From Bigelowiella natans CCMP2755 (taxonomy: Eukaryota; Cercozoa; Chlorarachniophyceae), in the NCBI GenBank assembly GCA_000320545.1, contig ADNK01002564.1, positions 1-36,020 of the forward strand: 36,020 nt of DNA. Direction: 5' to 3'. A program made the translations under genes and the position numbers. Of this stretch, positions 19,658 through 30,822 are shown piece by piece (within the stretch, counting starts at the first letter, position 1; every line of letters begins with the position of its first letter). The notes beneath the pieces are model-generated. The model was not told the DNA's origin, ran no database searches, and was given only the letters and a program-made list of their open reading frames with translations.

Positions 19658-20243
19658 CATCATTGTTTCATCGTGAACGAGTGCATCATCACGGCGTGGT
19701 GTTGGCAATCGATCGATCAGCTACACAGCCTCGTCGCCAATCATGATGTTCAAATGTTGATGTGACCACTGAGCAGCCTAGCTAGCAGCAGCGTGTGCGG
19801 ACACGCCTGACACGCCACATCGTCATTTGACATGCAGGGTGCGCAAGTTGTTGTTTTCGCCTGCGAACAACGTGCTCCTTGCTATGTTGCATTCATGGCA
19901 CGTTCGGCGAACTGTTGTGCGATCATGCCAGACGAACGTGAGCGATCTAACCTTGGCACCTGCTGGCGCAACGTTGCATTTCATGCATTTCGTGATTCCA
20001 CAAAAACAAAAACAATTGCGGCACCACGTTGCATGTGCTGTGGATGTGGGCACAATGAAATGAAGTGCAAACACTGATTACATGATCACAATTGTTAATC
20101 AGCCAGCATGCACGCTCTGTCATGTGTCATGTCGGGGGCTTGAGATGACGGTGATGAAGAAACCATAGAAACAAAGATGAACCCACAGCGATGATCCATT
20201 TGCAATGCAATGTCAACTGTGGACAAACGTTGCGTCTGTACAA
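19658..20243. other. Intergenic stretch, no supported gene
   Basis: Frames of 78-83 codons at about 19823-20077 occur on both strands but lack splice support, start context and recognisable domains. I see nothing convincing here beyond the 3' flank of the kinase gene. Confidence 0.5.
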
Positions 20244-20515
20244 CTACTCCCACCTCGTATCCGGCGCAATGTCGAGTGGGGTGATTTTTTGTTCGGTCAA
20301 GTCCTTCATCACCTGGTAGATAAGGATGGTTAAATGCGCACCATCAACATTATTTTATGATATCATTTCATCAATACCTGATCGCGGATTTCGGCAGGGG
20401 TCATAGACTTGCACATTGTTCCAAACGCACCCTTCTCTTTGTAGAATTGGATATCCATAGTGTCGTTGTTCGCAGATCTGCAATGATCGCGCACGTACAC
20501 ACACGCACACACGCA

Positions 20516-20569
<54 letters not shown>

Positions 20570-21810
20570 AATACGTGAGAATAACAATCCGTATTCAGAA
20601 TAAGCTTTGTTCTCTTATTTGTTCCCTGAACGTGTATACGTCTCTCTCCCACTCTAACTACATGCACACACACACACACACATACTATCTACCCACCGTA
20701 TGTAGATAAGGCCCTTGAATTTCAGTTCAGCCAGCTGATAGGCGATATCGGTGCCATACACACAGTCCGAGCCGTACTCTAAGTTCTGGTCAAGGATGCA
20801 CGCGTGACAACCTGCCTTCATAATGCAGTGTGCCGCACACTTAGCCTCATGTAGAGTGCTTCCCAGAACGACCGACTTCTTATTAAAGTATTTGCGGATT
20901 AGGACACGCTCATACATCTTTCGGATCATCTTCATATCCTCGACGCAGGCGATGATGAAATCCTGAGAGGGAAGGGCGAGTAGCGGTGGAAGGAGCAAAG
21001 AATGAGAGGGTGGATGGAAAGGAAGAGAAAAGAACAGTAGCACGGAAAACGAATAAAATGACGACGTCGCTACCTTGGAGTTGCTGAACTGTTTCTTAGC
21101 ATTGTTGGCGTTGTTCTTGCGGATCTCTTCCGTCTTATGGATATTTGTCCACACTGGCAGCCGCAGGGTCGAGTAGAACAGGGACCTATTTATGCGTGTG
21201 GAGGCAGGGGGAATGATAAATGCAGGAAGAGCGAGCGAGGCGGGAGGCAGGAGGCTGAGAGTCTCAGTGTCGATTAACCCGCATCATCATCGTCATCATC
21301 ATCATCATCATAATCCACAATCTTCCTCATCATAAATCATACCCCTGGACTCTCGCCGATGAAGAGGTACCCAACATGCAGCATTACAAACACGGTGTCC
21401 ATATCCAGAGTGTTGGGGGAAGGGAGGGCATCTAGATCGCGTGAATTGGTTTACATACCCTTCCGGGCCGGCATCAAATTTGTATTTACACTTCTTCACG
21501 CAGTCTCGGATGATACTGAGGCCCATACCCTGTGACAGGTTGTCTTGGTGCAACAGCCGCTCCTCGCTGCTAGGGTTGTCCTTTCTTTTCTTCACGTCCG
21601 ATTGGTTCTCGTTGTGGTCTTTCATCTTGTTGCTCACCTGATGCGGCGTGTATGCGCAGAACGTACAGGCAGTGTATGTATTAATACATATGCGGACGTA
21701 TACTGACACACAAAAACCGCGATCAGACCTGGATTGTGACGCCTACGTGATTTCCGTGGTTGTCCCGCGTGTACCAGCATGACACCCGAATCACTGATCT
21801 GCATTATTTT

Positions 21811-21870
<60 letters not shown>

Positions 21871-22329
21871 TATAAATATGAAATACTTGTGCAATTTCTC
21901 CAATCCACCATCACATCGTATACATGCATCCTCATCACCATCCTCGCGTCGCAGGCATTCATTCGCACACAACTCACCTCTCGGGGGAATGAGCTCTGGC
22001 GTTGTTGAGAACGTTGTCGAGGATTAAGTAGAGGGCCATCTCGTCGGCGTGCGCTAACACCTCGCGAACATCCGGTGCCTGTCCAATCTCGATTCGTCTG
22101 CTCAAACTCCTCATTTCCTAAAGGAGGGGTCGGAGGATGAGGAGGCGACAACGGCATTAGGGATATGGTGGGGAAACACGATCGAAATAGCAAGGGCGAG
22201 ACGGAATTTCAGGGGGGGGCGCGCAAAGAAGCAGTAGCGGGAGGGGTTGCTCCGCTCGCATTTAGATGTTGTACGTGCTATACACAGACGCACGAAAGCA
22301 AGCACACGCACACGCACACACACACACAT

Positions 22330-22365
<36 letters not shown>

Positions 22366-23838
22366 ACACACTTCTAAAAGCGACAAGCAATCGATGCGCT
22401 TAGGCGAGGGCTTGAAGCTCTCGTGCTGGATGCGAACGGCGTATCCTCTGCTGTTACAGGCAACTATAGCCATCTTGCACACCGTCGATAACTGCTCGTG
22501 GTCATCCTCTATACACCACACGAGCAAAAAACAAAAAAATAGAGCGAGGAGGGGGAGGGAGAGAGAAACAGAGCGAGAAGACATCAATTAGGACTTAACA
22601 ACACAAACAACAAGAAGACCATCCATGTCGGGGGGTGGGGGTGGGAGGGGGGGGACGTGACAACTCACTTCTATTTCGGTTTTCTGAGGAAATGTCCGAC
22701 AGGAAGTTGTTCAAGTCGCCGCGGAGTGCCGCTCCGAGTTCTTGATCGCTGGCCTGAGGCATAGCATATGTCATCATGCGCGGACGTGAGTGATGTTGCT
22801 ACACAAGTACTATCGATATACACTCTTGCTGCTGCTTTAAAACTACAGGTTGCATGTGCGATAGTATTTGGCTATCTTGTGTATATTATATATACATATA
22901 TGAATCTGTATATATACTTCATATTCGTAGACTCACCTTATCGATGATATTACGGATGCGCGCGAGCTTGACTGTGTTTGGGCCGTCGCTGCTCCGCATG
23001 ATTCCCAGCTGCGCAAGCATACCAGCAAGGGCATTCTTCACGCCGTGATACAGGGCCTTCTGAGCTTTCATCAGCTGCTCATTTTTGCGCTGCTCATGCT
23101 TAAGACTTGTGATGTCCTGTCCGACACCGATCATACCGACAACTGTTCCCGTGGCGTCTCTTCGGGCAGAGGCGTTGAGGAGAATCTCGATACGTGCTCT
23201 GTTTTATAGTTTGTTGTATTTTGGGAAAGGGGAGGGGGGGATGGAGGAGGGGCAGGGGCGGGGGCGATCCGTTTATGAGGATATACTGCATGTCCTGAAA
23301 TTCATCGTTTATGCATCCCTGAAGTCTATGCGCGATCCGACACACAAACTCACACTCTCATTCACTCGCCCACACCCTTTAGAGCATTGAAAAAGTGGGC
23401 CGGCCGGCATCACATGCCAAAGCCATTTGAGAAGAAGAAAAGGAAGCGCAACCGCCAACACGACGACTACGAAAACTTGCAAGACCGAGCAACGTGCATA
23501 CCTGCCGTCCTTGGTGTACAGCGGAAATTCGAAGTTCTCCGTGTCCACCCCGGTGAGCGCCGACTCCAGAACCTTCTGGACGCTATTCTTATGTTCGTCG
23601 CGGATATACCCTGTGATTAGGTTCTTCCCTAAGACCTCAGCTCTCGTATACCCGGTGATCTTGGCTAAATGCCATCAGGACAGGGAAAAAAGGTATAGAG
23701 TTAAAAATGTATTCAGTAGGTTGTTATCAAATTCGCGCCAAAGGTTCTCCAAACAAGGTGCAATACAAGTTAGGGGGTGGGGAGGGGGGGGGGGGAGGAA
23801 GGGCCTTTGGACACATGTAGCTCTCCCTCTCTCTCTCT

Positions 23839-23876
<38 letters not shown>

Positions 23877-26800
23877 AAATGTAAATATGTGTGTTAATAA
23901 TATTCCAACCGGCTTTCTGGTTCCACTCTGAGATGTTAAGATGACGATCCACCCCGAAGATAGGAGCATTCGAGGTGTCAATGAGGCGCCGGCTGTCCTC
24001 GCCGATTCGATCGCGCTCTATCTGCACCTTCAGCATCTGTGTGATATCCTGCCCGACTCCGAGGCATCTATCGTTTTTAGAATTAATTCATTCATTCCTT
24101 TTACAAATTAAAAAACCGAGAATTTGATGACGTGAAGCAAACATATCTGATGTCAGCGCTTTGGGTCGAATGAAGGAATTATGTGAAGAAGTGTGAATGG
24201 ATTGGGGTACCCAGTAAGCTCTCCCTGGACGTTCACCGTCGGAGACGCGTTGAGGAGGACTTCCACCCTATCCCCCGTTTTCGAGAAGAGTGGGAATTGA
24301 AAGTTGGATGTGTTTTGTCCTTCAAAGGCCTATATTAATTCAGAAGTAAATGCATATGAATCATGCATGCCTTTTGCTTGCGGGCAGCTGTATTTTTTTA
24401 ATTTGATGCTATCACTCGTTAATTTAATGTTGTCATCGAACAAACCTTGTCAAAGATAGCTTGCACCTCTTCTCTATACTCTTCGGTGATGTAGTTTTGT
24501 ACCAGATGCTTCCCTAGCACCTAGATAGCACGCGCCGGGTCGGGGGTGTATTTGAGGCAGCAGATTAGTTTGACACCGCGGGGAGAGCGAGAATTGAAAG
24601 ATAAAGTAGTGAGGTACATAAAGGCATCTGAGACAGCTATAGAATGGGGATTGTTAAACTTGGGAAAACACTGTATGACGTGTGCATTTTTTGTACATAT
24701 ATATAAATAGAATCCAACGTCTCTCTGTGTGTCTCTCTCTCTGTCTCTCTCCGTCTCTCTACGCACACACACACACACACACACAAACACACACATACAG
24801 TGAGCCGCTGACCTCATGTTTCGAGAACCCGGTAATTTCAGCTGCTTTGCGGTTCCACTCATTGATGTTACCCTTCATATCGACGCCGAAGATGGGCGCG
24901 TTGGCCGTCTTGACGAGCGACCGCGTATTGCGCAAGGCAAGATCACGCTCGCGGGTAACCTGCTTCATGTCGGTGATGTCCTGACCGACACCGATCATAC
25001 CCACAACGCGCTCTTGTACGTCCCGGCGCGCGGATGCGTTCAGGAGGATGTCGATACGCTTGCTGCCGTCCTTTGTGTACAGCGGAAACTCAAAGTTCTC
25101 CGTTTCCTTCCCCTCCAGCGCAGCGAGGATGACGGTCTTCACGCTCTCCTTGTGCTCGTCACGGATATACCCGTCGTCGATGAGGTTCTTGCCGAGCACT
25201 TCTAGCCTACTGTACCCTGTGATCTTGACGGCCTTCTGATTCCACTCTGTAATGTTCAGCCTGCGGTCGACCCCGAAAATAGGCGCATTCGAAGTGTCAA
25301 TCAAACGCTTGCTATCTTCGCCGATACGGTCGCGCTCGAGCTGTATCCTAAGCATCTGTGTGATGTCCTGCCCGACACCCAGGCATCCGGTGAGCTGGCC
25401 CTGCACGTTGTAGGTCGGTGATGCGTTGAGAAGGACTTCAACGCGCTCGCCAGTTTTCGAAAACAGCGGAAACTGGAAGTTCGATGTGCTCTCGCCTTTG
25501 AAAGCCTTATCGAAGACGGTTTGGACCTGCTCGCGGTACTCTTGGGTGATGTAGTTCTGGACCAGCAGCCTGCGGATTACGAAGCAAGTCAAAGAGGCAA
25601 ATGCAGAACACTTCAGTGAGGCAAGACGAAGCACCAACAAAAATAAACGACATCTAAATCATCTCCGCTCGCAGAAGCACGCAAAACGATTCTCTTTGTT
25701 TTATTCAGAGGCTAATTAATTCTCTCACTTTCCGAGCACTTCCTCCTTGCTGAACCCGGTGATCTTTGCTGCTTTGCGGTTCCACTCATTGATATTTCCC
25801 TTAATGTCGACACCAAAGATGGGCGCGTTGGCGGTCTGTATGAGAATGCGCGTATTCCGCAATGCTACGTCACGCTCTTGTGTGACTTGCTTCATCTCTG
25901 TGATGTCCTGACCGACACCGATGACACCAACAATGCCTCCCATAACATCCCTACGAGACGATGCGTTCAGGAGGATCTCGATACGCTTGCTGCCGTCCTT
26001 TGTGTACAGCGGAAACTCAAAGTTCTCCGTTTCCTTCCCCTCCAGCGCAGCGAGGATGACGGTCTTCACGCTCTCCTTGTGCTCGTCACGGATATACCCG
26101 TCGTCGATGAGGTTCTTGCCGAGCACTTCTAGCCTACTGTACCCTGTGATCTTGACGGCCTTCTGATTCCACTCTGTAATGTTCAGCCTGCGGTCGACCC
26201 CGAAAATAGGCGCATTCGAAGTGTCAATCAAACGCTTGCTATCTTCACCAATGCGCTGAAGTTCTGCTTGCACCTTAAGCATTTTTGTGACATCCTGTCC
26301 GACACCCAGGCATCCGGTGAGCTGGCCCTGCACGTTGTAGGTCGGTGATGCGTTGAGAAGGACTTCAACGCGCTCGCCAGTTTTCGAAAACAGCGGAAAC
26401 TGGAAGTTCGATGTGCTCTCGCCTTTGAAAGCCTTATCGAAGACGGTTTGGACCTGCTCGCGGTACTCTTGGGTGATGTAGTTCTGGATTAGGTGGCGCT
26501 TGAGCACCTCCTCTTTACTAAAGCCTGTGATTTGAGCGGCCTTTCGATTCCACTCGTTGATATTCCCCTTCATATCGACTCCGAAAATGGGCGCGTTTGC
26601 CGTCTGGATGAGGATGCGGGTGTTCCGAAGTGCTACATCACGCTCCTGTGTCACTTGCCGCATCCGGGTGATGTCCTGACCGACTCCAATCACACCTACC
26701 ACGTCGCCGTTGAGGTTTCGTCTTGGCGAGGCATTCAGGAGAACGATGACACGCTGCTTGTCAGCAGTGAATAGCGGAAGCACAAAGTTCTCGGTTTGCT

Positions 26801-28011
26801 GGCCCAGGAGTGCTCTTTGGATCACCTTGGCCGTTCGCTCCCACTCGTCCGCGTTGATGAAAGATTTCAGGGGCTGGCCGAATGTTAAACTTTTCTTGTA
26901 TCCTGTCACAGAAACAATCTTCTTGTTCCATTCAGTGATGTGGAGAGATGTATCGACTCCGAAGATAGGGGCGTTCGCATCGTCAATGAGCCGTTCATAT
27001 TCTTTCCTAAGGATCTCGTTTTTCCTCTGCTCAGTCTTCAGATCTGTGATGTCTTGACCAACCCCGATCATACCAACAGGCTCACCGAGTGCGTTTCTTC
27101 GCGTTGAGGCGTTGAGTAGCACAACGACCTTCTTTGATTCTCTCTTGGTGTCTGCGGAAATGAAAGGGCGTCAATTAAAGCCAATTAATTTAGTAGTATT
27201 GGGGGCTGCGTAATGATGTCATTACAGAGTGGAAAGACGAAGTTCTCTGTCTCCTTGCCGCTTAGAGCCTCCTGAATGACCTCGCGAACTTTGGCACGGT
27301 CCTCTGCATGGATAAAATTGTCCACCAAATTCTTTCCCATGACTTCATTCTTAATGTATCCTGTCACCTGTTGTTTACATAGACATTAGAATTAAGGTGC
27401 TTATGTATGGAGCATCTAGTTGCTTGACCATAGCTGCTTTGTGATTCCATTCGTTGACGCATAGCTTCATGTCGACTCCAAAAATAGGCGCATTCGCAGT
27501 CTCGATGAGCTGCAGGTACTCATCCTGCAATCATGTATACAAGATATTACTAGATGTTCATTGAACGAAATGATGATATTAATATCATACCTGGGCATGG
27601 ACATGGGACCCTGTATAAGTCTCGAAGATGCGAATACTGCCATTCTGTTTTTTGTAGTGCCTGAGTATGTTCCAACGAGTCATGTCTCTGATGTGGTTAA
27701 CCAGGAAGGCATAGGAAATAGACGTACACTGTTACAGCCGCGAAGCCGTTCTTAGTCCGAACTCGATAGGATGCCGTCGACTTTATACTAGTCACGTGCT
27801 TTATAAAGTTTTGCTCGTTGAGCTTGAGAGCTCTGGCATCGAGAGGATGGACGCGCGACCAAAGCCTCGTGCCAACGAGGTCCTTAGGTTTGTGCCCGTA
27901 GACCTCTTCCACATTCGAGCTAGCATGAATGATCTCTCCCTTTCGATCACTCAGCAGGACAACCGTTCCGGCGATCCCAGCCTCGAGGTCCACCTGCAGA
28001 GCGCTTTCCAT
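20244..28011 (-). CDS. Hybrid histidine kinase with nine PAS domains and a receiver domain
   Basis: Multistep phosphorelay sensor kinase of about 1,600 residues. Exons: 28011-27728 (ATG), 27687-27591, 27524-27429, 27367-27226, 27151-25729, 25569-24813, 24520-24446, 24329-24211, 24067-23910, 23664-23502, 23198-22937, 22753-22669, 22508-22372, 22117-21978, 21798-21729, 21637-21459, about 21431-21343, 21185-21074, 20962-20697, 20477-20378 and 20312-20244 (TAG). PAS1 is divergent (residues 10-60). PAS2-PAS9 each begin with a NAPIFGVD motif and end with GVGQDIT, starting near residues 134, 261, 387, 514, 642, 769, 899 and 1025, a regular step of about 127. The phospho-histidine is in QKALYHGVKNALAG (about 1156). 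The ATPase domain has the N-box DNVLNNA and the G2 motif QGMGLSI, but its G1 region (QVSNKMKDH) lacks the usual DxGxG. The receiver has the acidic pocket CVED, phospho-Asp in ILDQNLE (about 1520) and Lys in TMCKSM. There are no transmembrane segments, so it is probably a soluble sensor. The exon near 21343-21431 does not keep phase. Confidence 0.9.
20491..24796 (-). repeat. Intronic (TG)n and (CT)n tracts in the kinase gene
   Basis: AC/AG runs on the plus strand, i.e. TG/CT on the transcribed sense strand, lie in at least five introns: about 20491-20567, 20665-20682, 21811-21832 (adjoining (AT)n to 21861), 22303-22357 and 24761-24796. Several sit within 60 bases downstream of a donor site (20696, 22371, 24812). 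Confidence 0.9.
23839..23871. repeat. (AT)n microsatellite in a kinase intron
   Basis: About 33 bases of alternating AT, with CT-rich DNA beside it, lie between kinase exons 24067-23910 and 23664-23502. Confidence 0.95.
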
Positions 28012-28845
28012 CTTGAGGCGTGCACTTATGAGAGGTATGTACGGCCAGATCGGCGCGTTAAGATGTGGGATTTGAAACGAAAAATGGCCTCAGTTTGTGC
28101 ACTTTTGTTACCAATTTTGTCAAAAAAACGCGTGTAACAGCCAGAAACGCCACCACAGTGTCGCCCTTCAATTCACAGCGCAACATTGAAAGCGAAGTTG
28201 AGCGAGGGCTCATTGCAAAGATCTTACGCCGTTTTGGACATCTAGACAGAGGGTGCAATATCCACACCTTGCAAAACACGCAAATTGCAAGCCCAAACAC
28301 GTCACAAATGGCAATTTTGAACAATTTGCTCATGACCTCCTGAAGAGGGTGACTCATGAGGCCTGACACAGTGGTGAAAAACCTGAAAATGTGCTTCAGC
28401 TGCCCGGACATCCTGGACATCCGCGAAAACCTGTCGGTCATCCGACACTACCCGGACATCCGGCGATCATCGTGATCATTTCTGCCCATTTTTGCGGTCT
28501 TTTTTGGACCATTTTTGCAAAATTGGTTTTGGGGGCGCAATTTGTTTTTGCCATGGCATCTTCATCCCTTGATGCGGCTCTGGCGCCTCAGATGGGTTGT
28601 TAGCTGGTTTTTGTGTCTCATCACCAACAGAGTGCTGACAAGTCCTTGCAACGAGTGTTGTTGAGGCTCTGCTGCATGCAAACGCCTGTCTCCCATGTGG
28701 TTCTGGCGCATGCAGATTTGATCAACGCTTTGTTCATTTTTCAGCGTTCATTGGGCTTGTGTGTGCATCGATTTGTGCGGTCGATTGCCAGGTTGTCGTC
28801 AATTTTTCGATCGACCTTCACAAAATTGACGTTGTTGTCGGATTT

Positions 28846-28881
<36 letters not shown>
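28846..28881. repeat. (GT)n microsatellite
   Basis: About 36 bases of alternating GT in intergenic DNA. Confidence 0.95.
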
Positions 28882-28882
<1 letters not shown>

Positions 28883-29394
28883 CACATCAGACACATCAGT
28901 GCAGGTTCAAACAGATCCCTGGCCTCGTGTGCCGTGGCTGGAGTGAAAACGAAGGCTGCGAGCAAGTTGGAGAACTTGCAGAAACAGGAGGAAATCACGA
29001 GGAGGCATTGAAAGAGTTGTCTGACCAGAGCACGTGGCTGGAAAGATGTTTTCATCGTCCATGTTTGAAGCAACCTCCGAATTTCTCCGTCTCCTTTGAC
29101 GACCTGTCTTCGACACAACTGAGCACCTTTCCTGTTTCTTTCGTGAAACTGTTGCTTCTTTGTTCAACTTCGTCGTGTGCTTGCAGTTGCACATGAACCC
29201 TTCTGGAGGAAACGAACAAAAACACTGCAAGTGGAAGACGTGCACTCCGGGGAGCGAAAAAAGTGTCCATCCACGTGAACGTGGACACAAAGCTGGAAAG
29301 AGGAGGTTGTGTGAAAAATTGCATGCCTTCCCGTCCACGAAGTTGAGCACGAGCAGCGATGTGCCCCACTTGCACCGTGTGTGGGGCCATGCAC

Positions 29395-29399
29395 GCACA

Positions 29400-29430
<31 letters not shown>

Positions 29431-29437
29431 GCGCACA
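29395..29437. repeat. (CA)n-(CG)n alternating purine-pyrimidine tract
   Basis: A CA run (about 29395-29416) passes directly into a CG run (about 29417-29434), giving over 40 bases of strict purine-pyrimidine alternation. This is the classical sequence type that adopts Z-DNA under supercoiling. Confidence 0.85.
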
Positions 29438-30702
29438 CCCAGACACGCGTCTTGAATTGTGATTTCACAACTCATTGAGTGCGCTCATTGTCATTGTTGT
29501 CTCACGCTGTCATCGCTGACCGACAAGTCCCACGTTGTTGTTGTCGATGCGCAAAATTGCAACACTGATGATTGAGCGCGATGCTTGACGATGCGCACAC
29601 TTCAACTTTGCGTGCACACGCCGGATCAGTGCCCACGTCCACACACTGACAGGTTGAACTTTTCGGTCTAGACAGGACCCGACCACACGGTTGCTTCAAA
29701 TTTGCAAATTGGGTGATGCACATTTGAAACGAATTGCACGTTGCTCTGTGTCGAAGGGAAAGTTGCATCGTGAAATTTCCAACAGCACACAGATTGAGAG
29801 GGGGGCACGTTCACTGAGCACTGGCGCTGGCTGCTACAAGCCTGCGATGCTTCACTCTGAAGTTCATGCAATTTGGAAAAAGTAGTTTCTACTACACTTG
29901 CACGCGCTCGTGCACAACTTTGTACACCTGCTATGGACGTCGTTTTGCTGAATGTTTTAATCTTTGTCTGTTCAGAAATCAGCATGTACATGTGTGTATT
30001 TCATGTGACGACAAGATAGCCAACGGGCTACATTCTAACCGGAGGTCGTAATCTTCCAAGGCTCCTTAGAGCCAGAAACAGAAAAACACCGGTCAAGGCC
30101 CCTACTTGATTTCCCCGCAGTCGAGCTCTTTCAGAATCGGTTTCTGATCCTATCATGTCATATCTCCGGTATGGAAGTACGTCAGTGTGGAAGTAGCAGA
30201 ACGAGAATGCGGATGCCTGGACAATGAAAACGAAATAAAAAAACGTCTGTTTAAGCGCAAAATGCTTTTCGCAAAGCATCTACTGTTTATTCGTATTGTA
30301 ATCACTCGAACTTTCGTTGTTTGTACAACGGATACGTGAGGAGTGATTTGAACCCACTGGGAGGGGGGCAAACGTGAAAGGGGACAAAAGACGGTGGCAG
30401 CAGGCCTTCATGGCGAACATAGTATTTTTGAAAAAAAAATCTAGTGACAATTTATGATGCACTACTTACCGCTGCTACCACGGAGGGGATCGTTGGCGGA
30501 AATAACGGCCAATGCACAATCACCTTGTACCGAAGCATCAGCCAACACATGCCAGCATTCAGCTGATGAGGTAAACTCTTGCTCTATCACCTCCCCCCCC
30601 CCACCTCCCCCCCCAGGCCCGGCATGTGGTTGCAGAATGAATATCAAGATGGGAGAGGCGACCAGATCGCGCTCTCGATTGAAAGAGTCCTTGCTGTAAA
30701 TT

Positions 30703-30703
30703 C

Positions 30704-30738
<35 letters not shown>
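30703..30738. repeat. (ATC)n trinucleotide repeat
   Basis: About twelve ATC units, imperfect to about 30750, lie just after a possible GTAAAT donor and before the polyglutamine exon. Confidence 0.9.
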
Positions 30739-30740
<2 letters not shown>

Positions 30741-30822
30741 CATCATCATCCTCAGCATCTTCTCAGCACGTGCAGCGACTGATCTGATTTTCTCACCGTT
30801 TCTATCCAACTGGCCATCGCAG

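Larger units (their letters stand above)
28012..30822. other. Gene-poor stretch upstream of the kinase
   Basis: This holds the kinase promoter and long DNA without convincing exons. The open frames around 28600-29480 run on several strands at once through repeat-rich sequence and are not believable proteins. Possible isolated exons: an open segment ending at the GTAAAC donor at 30571 (SLAEITANAQSPCTEASAN, then TCQHSADE) and 30618-30695 after a long C-rich tract (MWLQNEYQDGRGDQIALSIE), ending at GTAAAT. Their phases do not join each other. Confidence 0.5.

Noticed and set aside
28600-29480. Long frames on several strands
   Set aside because: They overlap each other in repeat-rich DNA, have no splice support and show no domains.
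30330-30365. tRNA T-arm-like B-box on the minus strand (GTGGGTTCAAATCAC)
   Set aside because: The arms pair imperfectly and no A-box or anticodon arm lies at the right distance.
30462-30809. Met-rich frame on the minus strand
   Set aside because: It arises from the (ATC)n repeat read in reverse and has no other support.
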